Source: Dehalococcoidia bacterium (GTDB taxonomy: Bacteria; Chloroflexota; Dehalococcoidia; SpSt-223). Taken from it: a stretch of 64,000 bases of DNA. The notes beneath the pieces are model-generated. The model searched no databases and had not been told where the DNA came from. It was given only the letters and a program-made list of their open reading frames with translations. Below, piece by piece: positions 1-7,935 of the stretch (its first letter is position 1; each line of letters begins with the position of its first letter). The translations under genes and the position numbers were made by a program. The stretch spans positions 124,001-188,000 of the forward strand of contig JANWZD010000004.1 of NCBI GenBank assembly GCA_025054935.1, given 5' to 3'.

Positions 1-472
1 CGAGCAGCTCTTGCGCGACCTTGCTGACGCCGTACGGACTGAGTGGCCGCAGCGGCATCGTCTCGACGATCGGGCAGTCCTCCGGCCGGATGAAGCCATA
101 TTCCGCGCTCGAACCGGCGACATGGACAGCAGTGTGCGGCGAGCGATGGCGGACCGTCTCGAGGAGGTTGATCGTGCCGATGACGTTTGCTTGGACGGTG
201 AGGGCGGGGGCGTCCCACGACTCTGAGGGATAGCTCTGGGCCGCGAGGTGGAAGATGCGGTCCGGCCGGCTGATCGCGACGGCGCGCTCGACGGAGGAAC
301 GGTCTTCGATATCGCCCTCGATGATCTCGATGCGGCCGATAAGGTGGCGGATAGTTGCCGGGTCGCTGCGCCAACGCTTGAAGCCGTAGACCTTCACTCC
401 TGGCTGCTCAAGCAGGTATTCAGCCAGATGACTGCCGACGAGGCCGGTGATGCCAGTGATCAGCACGTTCAT
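1..472 (-). CDS. NAD-dependent nucleotide-sugar dehydratase/epimerase (GDP-mannose 4,6-dehydratase/RMD-like), partial
   Basis: The first 157 codons of a short-chain dehydrogenase-type sugar-nucleotide enzyme, cut off by the left edge of the window. The N-terminus reads MNVLITGITGLVGSHLAEYL, carrying the TGxxGxxG NAD(P)-binding loop. HLAAQSYP and GSSAEYG follow, the latter holding the catalytic Ser region, and YGVSK (YxxxK) lies just before the truncation. The family makes or reduces GDP-4-keto-6-deoxymannose for surface glycans, but the exact substrate cannot be fixed from the N-terminal half. A good ribosome binding site (AAGGAAAG) precedes the ATG, and the start overlaps the stop of the decayed upstream reading frame by ATGA. 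The protein is cytosolic. Confidence 0.85.
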   Translation of the reverse strand, partial: MNVLITGITGLVGSHLAEYLLEQPGVKVYGFKRWRSDPATIRHLIGRIEIIEGDIEDRSSVERAVAISRPDRIFHLAAQSYPSESWDAPALTVQANVIGTINLLETVRHRSPHTAVHVAGSSAEYGFIRPEDCPIVETMPLRPLSPYGVSKVAQELL

Positions 473-1500
473 CGTTCTTTCCTTCGAACCGAGCGCCCCT
501 GCTGGCGGATGATGCAAAAGCCGCCGTCGTTGAACAGCGCGGAGATCGCCGGCGGGCGCATCCCAAGCACAAGGCCGGGCTGAAACCGCTGCCCAGCCGC
601 ATCGGACACGGCCGCGACGCTCGGGTTTGGCGGTCTGAGAAGCTCTTGCACGTTCGACAAAGCTTGACGGATGCGGTCGCCCAGGGCAAGCAGCGTCGGC
701 TGGCTGGCGGCCGCTCGATGCCGGACGGCGGCCGACCGGCCGCTGCCGGGTGCTGGTCGGCTTCCCGCTGACAGCGTAGACCGCCTCCGGATCGGAGAGG
801 GAGAAACCTGCCCGCGCGGCTCCCCCGCTCGACCGGCTCGGCGCGGCGCGGCGGGGGAGACCCCGGAACCGGCCCGCGACCGGCCCGGCCGGCAGCAGAA
901 TGCCAGCGCCTCCGCTGCGGCTGGAGCAGCGCGGTCCCGATCCCAGCCAGCACGAGCGCCGCTGCGAGCGAGAAGAACTCGGCGGCGGAGGGGCCGCGAG
1001 GCCGCCTCGCGCTGGCGCCTCGCCGGCGACGGCGGCAACCGCGTCGGCGGTGTAGCAGCGGTCCGCCGACTGCTTCGCCATGGCGCGCTGGCAGATGTCG
1101 TCCGCTGCCAACCAGCTTAGCGATCCCGACGTCAGCCGGCTTCACCCGGGGCTGGCGGAGTGGGGCGCCGTTGTCGGCTCCTCGCAGCAGAACATTCGAC
1201 AGCTACAGGTCGCGATGGACGATGCCGCGGCCGCGAGCGAAATCGAGGGCGGCGGCAAGGTGCTGAACGACGGGCAGGGGGAGCGATCTCGCGGGGACGG
1301 CATCGCGCAGGGGGCTGCCGGCAGCGTAGAGAGGCGATACCGTCCGATGCGCCGAAGGGACGATCGGGGAGGAGCTACCGCTGCTCAAGGCGCCCGTCGC
1401 CGCAGCCCCTGCCGGAAGCGCTCGAGGAAGGTCAAGTCGTGCTGGAACGAGGGCGGCAGCGCCGGCCATTCTCCCCTCACGCCGGCGCCGCCTTCGTCCG
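469..1500 (-). pseudogene. Decayed serine/threonine protein kinase (PknB-like)
   Basis: Kinase motifs are spread over several frames of the minus strand. FQHDLTFLERFRQ (about 1430-1470) resembles the region before helix C. In a second frame, LPLPVVQHLAAALDF and then GIVHRDL form the catalytic loop, followed by an in-frame TAG (1205-1203) exactly where the loop lysine belongs. Beyond the stop the same frame continues LSNVLLRG and then ADVGIAKLVGSG (about 1115-1135), where DFG has become DVG. A hydrophobic stretch, FFSLAAALVLAGIGTALL (about 920-975), fits the usual transmembrane helix after the kinase domain. The last ~70 codons (ending 469, ..FNDGGFCIIRQQG..) are open in a third frame and overlap the next gene by ATGA. 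No intact kinase can be made. Boundaries are approximate. Confidence 0.72.
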
Positions 1501-1567
1501 CCGCTCTCGCGCGGGTGCTGTCAGCGCACAGCCGTGCGCGCCGGCAGCGGCACGCCGACAGCTCTGT

Positions 1568-2209
1568 CTAGTCGCCGGCGAGCACCTTGAGGCGGCGCCG
1601 AACGACTGCGACCACCGGCGGCGGATCGGACTGGCGCCGAAAGCGCAGCGTGGGGAACGTCAGCCGCTCTCGGCGTACGAGGAATTGCAGCACCGTCAGC
1701 ACGACGGCGAAGGCGGCGCCAAAGGCGAGCGCGGCCTGCGTGCCGAAGAGGGGCCGAACATCCCCGGTCACCTTCAGGGCAAAGACAGCGCCGGCAGCGC
1801 TTTGGCGGAGCGAGACGCGCTGCGCCGCGACGATCCCGACTGCGGCCTGGTCGACACGCGCCCGCCGGCCGGCGAGCACGACCGGCGCCCGGCTCTGGTC
1901 GAGCGTGACATCGCGCCCCGCCACCATGCCGGCTGCGGCATTCGGGCCGAGCCGGACTGTGCCGCCGGTGACCGCGCCGGCGCCGCTTTGGAGGAGGTCC
2001 ACCTGCTGCGCCGAGACGCGGCCGAGGCCGGCTTGGCGGACAGTGACGACGTCGGCGTGAACATCGCGCAGGCTGCTCTGCCGGATATCGACCCGCCGGC
2101 CGACGACATCCCGCACGCCGTCCTGCTCGATCTCGCGCCGCTTCGGCAGGTCCTCGGCCGCCCGTGCGGGAGGAACTTGTCGTAGCCGCTGTCCGTTGTC
2201 ATTCGTCAT
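1568..2209 (-). CDS. Beta-repeat membrane-anchored protein, function unknown
   Basis: A 213-residue protein with about seven repeats of 15-16 residues between residues ~40 and ~150. Each follows V-x-[VL]-x-Q-[SA]-x-x-G-x-V-x-A (examples VDLLQSGAGAVTGG and VSLRQSAAGAVFALK). Such a period suggests a right-handed beta-helix or bactofilin-like solenoid. A hydrophobic helix at ~165-185 is followed by a basic C-terminus, so the solenoid is probably tethered to the membrane. I know similar repeat proteins from Chloroflexota but no assigned function. Two ATGs lie 3 nt apart. The second (2209) is better spaced from GGAGG (2218-2214), so it is used here. The gene stands alone, with a decayed gene downstream. 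Confidence 0.7.
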   Translation of the reverse strand: MTNDNGQRLRQVPPARAAEDLPKRREIEQDGVRDVVGRRVDIRQSSLRDVHADVVTVRQAGLGRVSAQQVDLLQSGAGAVTGGTVRLGPNAAAGMVAGRDVTLDQSRAPVVLAGRRARVDQAAVGIVAAQRVSLRQSAAGAVFALKVTGDVRPLFGTQAALAFGAAFAVVLTVLQFLVRRERLTFPTLRFRRQSDPPPVVAVVRRRLKVLAGD

Positions 2210-2257
2210 CATTCCTCCACCGAGCGCTCGCGGGGATGGTCGTGGCGCGCTGACTGA

Positions 2258-5038
2258 TTAGCGCGGCGTGGTCAGTTCTACCAATCGGCGGAGGTCAGCC
2301 TCCAGCCGCCGAATATACTCGCCGTAGCCGGCGAAGTCGCCCGCCCGCAGCCGCTCGTGCGCCCGATCGTACTGCTCTTGGGCCGACCGGGCGAGCGCAG
2401 CGATGTCGCTCGAGACGGAGGGGGGCAGCCCGGTCGGCGTGGTCGGTCCGGCAGGCGGCGTGCCCGTGGGCCGCTGGCCGTCGAGCAGCCGTGCCAGCGC
2501 CTCCTCGAAGGTCGGCTCCATCACGATCCGGGTGGCGGTTGCCAGCACGACGCGCTTCAGCTCCGGAAGTTGGCTCCGCTCGGCTTGGAGGTAGATCGGC
2601 TCGACATAGAGCAGCGTCTGCTCGAGCGGAATGACGAGCAGATTGCCGCGCCCGACCCGTGTCCCCTGCTGGTTCCAGAGGGCGAACTGCGAGGAGATGA
2701 CGGGGTCTTGGTTGATGCGCGCCCCGATTTGGGCCGGACCGAAGACGACCCGGTCTTTCGGGAAGCGGATCGCGACCAGCTTGCCGTACTGATCGCCGTC
2801 CGACCGCGCGGCGAGCCACGCGATCATGTTGTCGCGCCGGTTCGGCGTGTAGGGAAGGATCTGGACAAATTCCTCCCGCGTCTCCCCCGGAATGCGGAGG
2901 ATGACATAGTACGGCTCCATCGGGGGAGTGCCGGCGCCGTAGACATCGGTCGGGATCGACCACTGGTCCTCGCGGTTGTAGAAGACCTGCGGGTCCGTCA
3001 TGTGATAGGTCTGAAACATCGTCGCTTGGATCGTGAAGATCAGTTCGGGATAGCGCCGATGGGCGAGCAGATTCGCCGGCATCTCGCTCAGCGGCCGGAT
3101 CATGCCCGGGAACACCCGCGACCAGGTCCGGATGATGGGGTCGTCTGGGTCGGCGAGGTAGAGGATGACCGAGCCGTCGTAGGCGTCGATTGTCGCCTTG
3201 ACGCTGTTGCGGATGTAGCGGATCGTGCGATCGCCGCGGCGGTACGGCTCGGCATAGGGGAACTGGTCTGAGATCGTGTAGCCGTCGAGCATCCAGACGA
3301 GCCGTCCGTTATCGACGACGAGATACGGGTCGGGGTCGATGAGGAGAAACGGCGCGATCCGCGCCAGCCGCTCGCGGATGTTGCGGGCGAACAGGATCTG
3401 CGAATTCGGCCCGATGTACTGCGAGAGGACGATATTGCCATCGGCGAAACGCCAAGCGAAGAGCAGCCGCTTCCACGGCTGGTCGAGGCGGACGCCGCCG
3501 CTGCCGCGGAACTCGGTCGAGACGTTCTCCTCGCCGCGCGGGTAGTCGAACTCGAGGTCGGGCACGGTAGTGTTGACGATGACGTAGCCGTCGGTCCGCT
3601 CGCCGAAATAGATCGCCGGCCGCGTCAGCGGGATGTCGCCGACTGGCGGCACGTCGCGGATGAGAAAGCGCGGCAGCCCCTCGGGGGTCACCTCGTTGGC
3701 CGTGCTCATCGCGACGCCGTAGCCGTGGGTAAACTGCAGCCGCCGCGTCACCCAGTTTTGGGCGCGGTCGGGCAGGCGTGCCTGCACCAGTTCGCGCGCG
3801 CCGAGCATCACTTGGCGAAGCTGCCCGTTGATGACATAGCGGTCGACATCGATGTCGGGGAACTCGTAGTACAGCCGGATGCTCTGGATCTGGTTGTAGG
3901 TGTCGCGCAGGAAGCGATAGTCCCAGAGGCGCAAGTTGGCAAGCGTCTGACTGTTGCGCGCGACGTCGGCGGCGGTCAGCTCATCCCGCGGGGTAAAGGG
4001 GCGTTCCTCGATGGCGTCAAGGCCGAATGCCCGGCGCGTGAAAGCGATGTTCCGCTCAAGATAAGGCAGCTCGTTCGACAGTTCGCTCGGCTCGACGACG
4101 AAGCGCTGGACGGCAGCAGGCCACACCCCGAGCAGGATGACTGCCATCGTCACCCAGACCCCGGCGGCGACGGCAAGCGGCCAGAGAGCGCGGACCCAGA
4201 GATTAGCGAGCAGCGCAACCGCGCCGAGCGCCGTGATGCTGCCGAGGATCTCGAGCGCGGGCAGCCGGGCGTTGACATCGGTGTAGCCTGCTCCGTAGAC
4301 CGCTCGGCCGGCAGAGAAAAGCACCTCGTAGCGGTCCAGCCAGTAGCCGCCCGCGACCAGCAGAAGGAGGAGAGCCGCCAAAACGGAGCCGTGCCCAATG
4401 ACGGGACGGCTGCGCGCCGCGCGCAGCCCGTCGCCTGCTAGCAGGATGACATAGGTCACGACCACGGCGACAAGGGTCAGGAAGACGAGCGAGAGTGCGG
4501 TGCTGTGCGCGAGGCGGAGCAGTGGCAGCGTGAAGAAATAGAAACTGATGTCGTTGCCGAAGACGGGATCGGCGAGGCCGAAGCGCTCCGCGTTGAGGGC
4601 GAGCAGGATCGTCGCCCACTCGCTGCCGACGGCAAGCCCGATGATCAGCGCGACCGCGCCGGCGGCGAGGACGACCGCCCAGTTCGGCCCGGCGCCGGGT
4701 CCCACCCATTCCTCCCGCGGGATGTACGACGGCAGCCGCGGTCCGCCGATGCGGCGGGCGATGACGAGGTTGACAAGCACAAAGAGAAACGCGGCCGCCC
4801 CACTGGCGAAGGCGAGTGTCCAGCGCGCTGTCACTGCTGTCAGAAAGACGGCGCCGTAGCCGAGCGCGTCGAACCAGAGGAAATCGGCGACCTGGCCGCC
4901 GACGATAAGCAGCAGCAGGAACATCGCTGCGACAACAAGGGCAGCGATGCCGATGGCGCGGGCGCAGCCGCTCGGGCGCGTGCTTGGCAGCCGCGAGGGC
5001 ATCCGCCCCGGGTTTGGCCAGCGCTCAAACGTCGTCAT
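2258..5038 (-). CDS. UPF0182 family integral membrane protein
   Basis: A 926-residue protein of the UPF0182/COG1615 family. The N-terminal third holds about seven hydrophobic helices (residues ~25-300), starting with a segment such as AALVVAAMFLLLLIVGG and the family-typical FLWFDALGYGAVF. The long C-terminal portion is soluble, with conserved-looking stretches (NIAFTRRAFGLD, GWVTRRL-like and YTPNRRDNMIAW) and a coiled, charged C-terminus after a Pro/Thr-rich linker. Its function is unknown in all organisms; it is common in actinobacteria, cyanobacteria and Chloroflexota. It begins 6 nt after the argB stop on the same strand, so it is probably co-transcribed with argB. Its own ribosome binding site is weak, which fits translational coupling. 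Confidence 0.93.
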   Translation of the reverse strand: MTTFERWPNPGRMPSRLPSTRPSGCARAIGIAALVVAAMFLLLLIVGGQVADFLWFDALGYGAVFLTAVTARWTLAFASGAAAFLFVLVNLVIARRIGGPRLPSYIPREEWVGPGAGPNWAVVLAAGAVALIIGLAVGSEWATILLALNAERFGLADPVFGNDISFYFFTLPLLRLAHSTALSLVFLTLVAVVVTYVILLAGDGLRAARSRPVIGHGSVLAALLLLLVAGGYWLDRYEVLFSAGRAVYGAGYTDVNARLPALEILGSITALGAVALLANLWVRALWPLAVAAGVWVTMAVILLGVWPAAVQRFVVEPSELSNELPYLERNIAFTRRAFGLDAIEERPFTPRDELTAADVARNSQTLANLRLWDYRFLRDTYNQIQSIRLYYEFPDIDVDRYVINGQLRQVMLGARELVQARLPDRAQNWVTRRLQFTHGYGVAMSTANEVTPEGLPRFLIRDVPPVGDIPLTRPAIYFGERTDGYVIVNTTVPDLEFDYPRGEENVSTEFRGSGGVRLDQPWKRLLFAWRFADGNIVLSQYIGPNSQILFARNIRERLARIAPFLLIDPDPYLVVDNGRLVWMLDGYTISDQFPYAEPYRRGDRTIRYIRNSVKATIDAYDGSVILYLADPDDPIIRTWSRVFPGMIRPLSEMPANLLAHRRYPELIFTIQATMFQTYHMTDPQVFYNREDQWSIPTDVYGAGTPPMEPYYVILRIPGETREEFVQILPYTPNRRDNMIAWLAARSDGDQYGKLVAIRFPKDRVVFGPAQIGARINQDPVISSQFALWNQQGTRVGRGNLLVIPLEQTLLYVEPIYLQAERSQLPELKRVVLATATRIVMEPTFEEALARLLDGQRPTGTPPAGPTTPTGLPPSVSSDIAALARSAQEQYDRAHERLRAGDFAGYGEYIRRLEADLRRLVELTTPR

Positions 5039-5044
5039 TGTCGG

Positions 5045-5830
5045 TCACGCTGTCGAGGGGGTCGGCGCGCCGAGCACGAGCGTGCCGCTCTCTTCACGGA
5101 GCGCTCGGCCAAGCGCGCCGGGCAACCGGCCGTCGGCGATGACGGCGCGTCCCGCTGCAAGCCCAGCCTCGACCTTCGGGATCATGCCGCTGGCGATCAC
5201 GCCGGCATCGATCAGCGCGCGCGCCGTTACCGGGTCGAGAGCGGGAAGGAGCGACCCGTCCGCGCCGCGCACCCCCGCGACGTCGGTGAGAAAGATCAGC
5301 CGCTCGGCCTCGAGGGCGGCCGCGATCGCCCCGGCGGCAGTATCGGCGTTCAGGTTGTAGAGCGCGCCGTCGCGCCGGCCGAGCCCGATCGGCGCGACAA
5401 CAGGCACAAGCCCGGCGTCAAGCAGCTGGCGCAGAATTGCGGGGCGGACCTCGGCGATGGCGCCGACGAAACCGAGCTCCGGGTCGGCCGGCTCGACGAG
5501 CAGCAGGCCGCCATCGGCGCCCGTCAGCCCCACGGCCGGAGCGCCGGCGCGCCCCAGTTCGGCGACGAGCTGGGTGTTGACGAGGCCGCCGAGGACGCCG
5601 AGCACCACCTCGAGGCTCATTGCGTCGGTGACGCGCAAGCCGCGGACGAAGCGTGTCGGCGCGCCGAGGCGGCGCAGCCACTCAGTGATCGCTTTGCCGC
5701 CGCCGTGGACGACGACGACGGGCAGACCGGCGCGGGCGAGCGCGGCGAGATCGGCAAGGGAGGTGTCGTGGTCGCCCAGCGTGCTGCCGCCAAGCTTGAC
5801 GACAATCGGCCGCTGCGAATGGTCCGCCAT
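5045..5830 (-). CDS. argB: Acetylglutamate kinase
   Basis: ArgB phosphorylates N-acetylglutamate in the second step of cytosolic arginine (ornithine) synthesis. The 261-residue protein shows the amino-acid-kinase signatures in order: VVKLGGSTLG (phosphate-binding Lys), VVVVHGGGKAIT, RFVRGLRVTD, a central YNLNADTAAGAIAAAL, FLTDVAGVRG, and SGMIPKVEAG near the C-terminus. Length is close to the family norm (~260-300). GCAGGAG sits 5 nt before the ATG at 5830, which makes this start better than the upstream ATG at 5854. No other arg gene is present in the window. It is the first gene of a two-gene unit with UPF0182 and is divergent from the epimerase gene at 5931. Confidence 0.95.
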   Translation of the reverse strand: MADHSQRPIVVKLGGSTLGDHDTSLADLAALARAGLPVVVVHGGGKAITEWLRRLGAPTRFVRGLRVTDAMSLEVVLGVLGGLVNTQLVAELGRAGAPAVGLTGADGGLLLVEPADPELGFVGAIAEVRPAILRQLLDAGLVPVVAPIGLGRRDGALYNLNADTAAGAIAAALEAERLIFLTDVAGVRGADGSLLPALDPVTARALIDAGVIASGMIPKVEAGLAAGRAVIADGRLPGALGRALREESGTLVLGAPTPSTA

Positions 5831-5893
5831 CGGCACTCCTGCAGAATGGTTCACGTAATCCTACACGCTCGCGCACCGTCAAGCTGCAGCCGC

Positions 5894-5922
5894 TTGTCGA
5901 AACTTGCCCTGCCGAGTACAAC
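5894..5922 (+). promoter_or_regulatory. Candidate promoter of the epimerase gene (leaderless)
   Basis: TTGTCG (5894-5899) and TACAAC (5917-5922) are separated by 17 nt. The expected transcription start falls at or next to the ATG at 5931, and no Shine-Dalgarno sequence precedes that ATG. This fits a leaderless mRNA. It is a prediction from spacing and hexamers only. Confidence 0.45.
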
Positions 5923-5930
5923 CTAGTTCG

Positions 5931-6908
5931 ATGCGCGTGCTGATCACGGGCGGAACGGGATTTCTCGGCCAGCAGATCGCCCGCGAGCTGATTGCGGCCG
6001 ACGAGACGCCCGTGATTGCGGGACGCGCCCTCGACCGGCTTGACCCCGCGCTCGCCCGGGCGGTCGAGACGCGCTCCCTCGACCTGCGTGAGCACGAGGC
6101 GGTCGTCGCGGCGTGTGCCGGCGTCGAGGCGGTCGTCCACGCCGGCGCGCTCTCGGCGCCGTGGGGCCCGCCGCGCCTCTTCCGCGCCGTCAACATCGGC
6201 GGCACCGCATCTGTCATCGCCGGCTGCCGCCGTCATGGGGTCCGGCGGCTGGTCTATGTCTCGTCGCCGAGCGTTGTCTTCGACGGCCGCGATGTCGTGC
6301 GCGCCACTGAAGCGGCGCCCTTTCCCCGCCGCTTTCTCTCCGACTATGCGCTGACGAAGAAGATCGGCGAAGACCTCGTCCGTGAGGCAGCGGGCGACCT
6401 CGAGACGGTGATCGTGCGCCCGAAAGCGCTGTTCGGTCCGGGCGACACGGCGCTCCTTCCGCGCCTGATCGCGGCGGCGCGCCGGCGCCGGCTGCCCCTT
6501 ATCGGCGATGGACGGAACCTCGTCGACCTGACCTACGTGGAGAATGCGGCGCAGGCTATCGTCCTCGCCCTGCGCTGCCCGCGCGCTGTCGGCCGGACGT
6601 ACACGATCACGAATGGTGAGCCGGCGCTGCTCTGGGAGGTTATCCGCCGCGTGCTCGCTCACCTCGGCCTTCCCCCGCCCGGTCCGCGGCTGCCGCTGCG
6701 CGCAGCCCTTGTCCTCGCCCGCATTCTGGAGGCTGCTGCCGCGCGCAGCGGCCGCGAGCCGGCGCTCACCCGCTACACCGTTCTGCTGCTCGCTCGAACC
6801 CAGACCTACGACATCGCGGCGGCGCGCTGCGATCTCGGCTATCAGCCCCGGATCTCCCTCGAGGAGGGAATTGCCCGCACGCTGGCGGCGCTGCGGCAGG
6901 CGGCATGA
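5931..6908 (+). CDS. NAD-dependent epimerase/dehydratase, 3-beta-hydroxysteroid dehydrogenase-like
   Basis: A 325-residue extended SDR enzyme. MRVLITGGTGFLGQQIA gives the TGGTGFLG nucleotide-binding loop; LVYVSSPSVVFDG holds the catalytic Ser and DYALTKKIGE the YxxxK pair (Y-A-L-T-K). RPKALFGPGD and DLTYVENAAQAI are typical of the 3-beta-HSD/dihydroflavonol-reductase branch, which oxidises or reduces hydroxy/keto groups with NAD(P). The substrate is unknown. The start at 5931 is preferred over upstream in-frame codons because the promoter at 5894 would place the mRNA start there and the protein begins directly with the Rossmann strand. Its stop overlaps the next (broken) gene by ATGA, so the two formed an operon; loss of the partner may have changed its role. 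Confidence 0.88.
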   Translation: MRVLITGGTGFLGQQIARELIAADETPVIAGRALDRLDPALARAVETRSLDLREHEAVVAACAGVEAVVHAGALSAPWGPPRLFRAVNIGGTASVIAGCRRHGVRRLVYVSSPSVVFDGRDVVRATEAAPFPRRFLSDYALTKKIGEDLVREAAGDLETVIVRPKALFGPGDTALLPRLIAAARRRRLPLIGDGRNLVDLTYVENAAQAIVLALRCPRAVGRTYTITNGEPALLWEVIRRVLAHLGLPPPGPRLPLRAALVLARILEAAAARSGREPALTRYTVLLLARTQTYDIAAARCDLGYQPRISLEEGIARTLAALRQAA

Positions 6909-7688
6909 CCGCAGGTGCCTTCGACCTGCTCGACACCGGTTCCTGCCGTGCCTCCGAACATCACCCCGTGCGGGGCAGCGCGCGGCGCGCCCGTCGCTGC
7001 CGCGCCCTTGTCGGCCTGAACCGCCATCCGGAGCATGGGGTCGTTCTCTGGGAGGCGGGCTATGCGCCCCGCATTCTCGCCGTGACGGCGCGCTTTCCGT
7101 ATCGGCGCTCCCGGCTCGCGACGCCGCTTCTGCTCGACGGGCGGCTGCCGCCGCTGCCGAGTTGGCCGCACGGGATCGCTGCGAGCGAGGTCCGGACGAT
7201 CAGATCACATCGCTGGCCTCCCCGATCTTCCGGCGGCGCGGATCGTTGCCCCAGCCGGAGCATGGGAGGATGCCGCGGGCTGCGGCGGGGCGTGCTTCCG
7301 GCGCTGCTGCCGAGCCGGGCGCGGCGTCAGCCGATCGCGTGCTTCGAGGGCCCGACCCTGCCCGGCCTTGGCCCACCCTACACCCTGCTTGGCGACGGCA
7401 GGGTCCGGCTGGTCCGTCTCCCGGGCCACCGCCGCGGCCAGCTCGGCGCGCTGCTGCGCACCATCGATGGGCTGCTGTTGCTCGCCGCCGACGCCTGTTG
7501 GTATAGCTGCTCGCTGCGCGAGGAGCGGCTGCCGCACCCGACCACGAACCCGTTCGTCGACGATCGCGTGCTGTCCGCGCGCCGATCGGGGCGCGCTTCA
7601 CTGCCCCCGGCCCGCTCTCCCGATCGTCCCGACACACTGCCCTGAAGCGTATCAGCGGCAGTTCGGCCGCTCGGCGTATCTCGAATGA
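6905..7688 (+). pseudogene. Broken metallo-beta-lactamase-fold hydrolase
   Basis: MBL-fold sequence is recognisable but needs at least three frame changes. The start overlaps the upstream epimerase by ATGA. Frame 1 gives LNRHPEHGVVLWEAGY. From about 7200 another frame continues SDHIAGLPDLPAARIVAPAG, where a HxHxDH metal-binding motif should stand; only the final Asp-His survive. Reading then returns to frame 1 (GRVRLVRLPGHRRGQLG, LLLLAADACWY) and near 7570-7600 shifts again to end ALPIVPTHCPEAYQRQFG with TGA at 7686-7688. The first two metal-ligand histidines are absent, so no active hydrolase can be made. The decay looks recent because the surviving blocks are well preserved. A sequencing or assembly error could explain some shifts but hardly all of them. 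Confidence 0.72.
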
Positions 7689-7860
7689 GCCTCGCGCTCC
7701 AGTTCGTCCGCGCTCGGCTGCGCGGCGGCGGGCTTCTCCGCTTTCGGAACCGCCGAGCGCGGGCGATCGTCCGCTCGCCGTTCAGCACGCGCCTTCCTGC
7801 CGCGAGCGGTGGCGGGGTGCCGCGCTGCCGGGCGCGCCGGGGAATGAGCCGGCCGTTCTC

Positions 7861-7889
7861 TTGTTCGCCTTGGGGGGGCTTCCTATACT
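7861..7889 (+). promoter_or_regulatory. Candidate promoter of the glycosyltransferase operon
   Basis: TTGTTC (7861-7866), a 17-nt spacer and TATACT (7884-7889). The start site is predicted near 7896, about 40 nt before the GTG at 7936, leaving room for GAGGAG at 7919-7924. Confidence 0.55.
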
Positions 7890-7935
7890 TCGCCGCGCTG
7901 CCTCCGCCCATCGTGGATCGAGGAGCGGCAATGCT

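Noticed and set aside
1160-2185. A 341-codon plus-strand open frame
   Set aside because: Antisense to the beta-repeat protein and the kinase relic; Arg/Ala-rich, non-protein-like.
4505-5926. A 473-codon plus-strand open frame
   Set aside because: Antisense to argB and UPF0182, both of which are clear family members.
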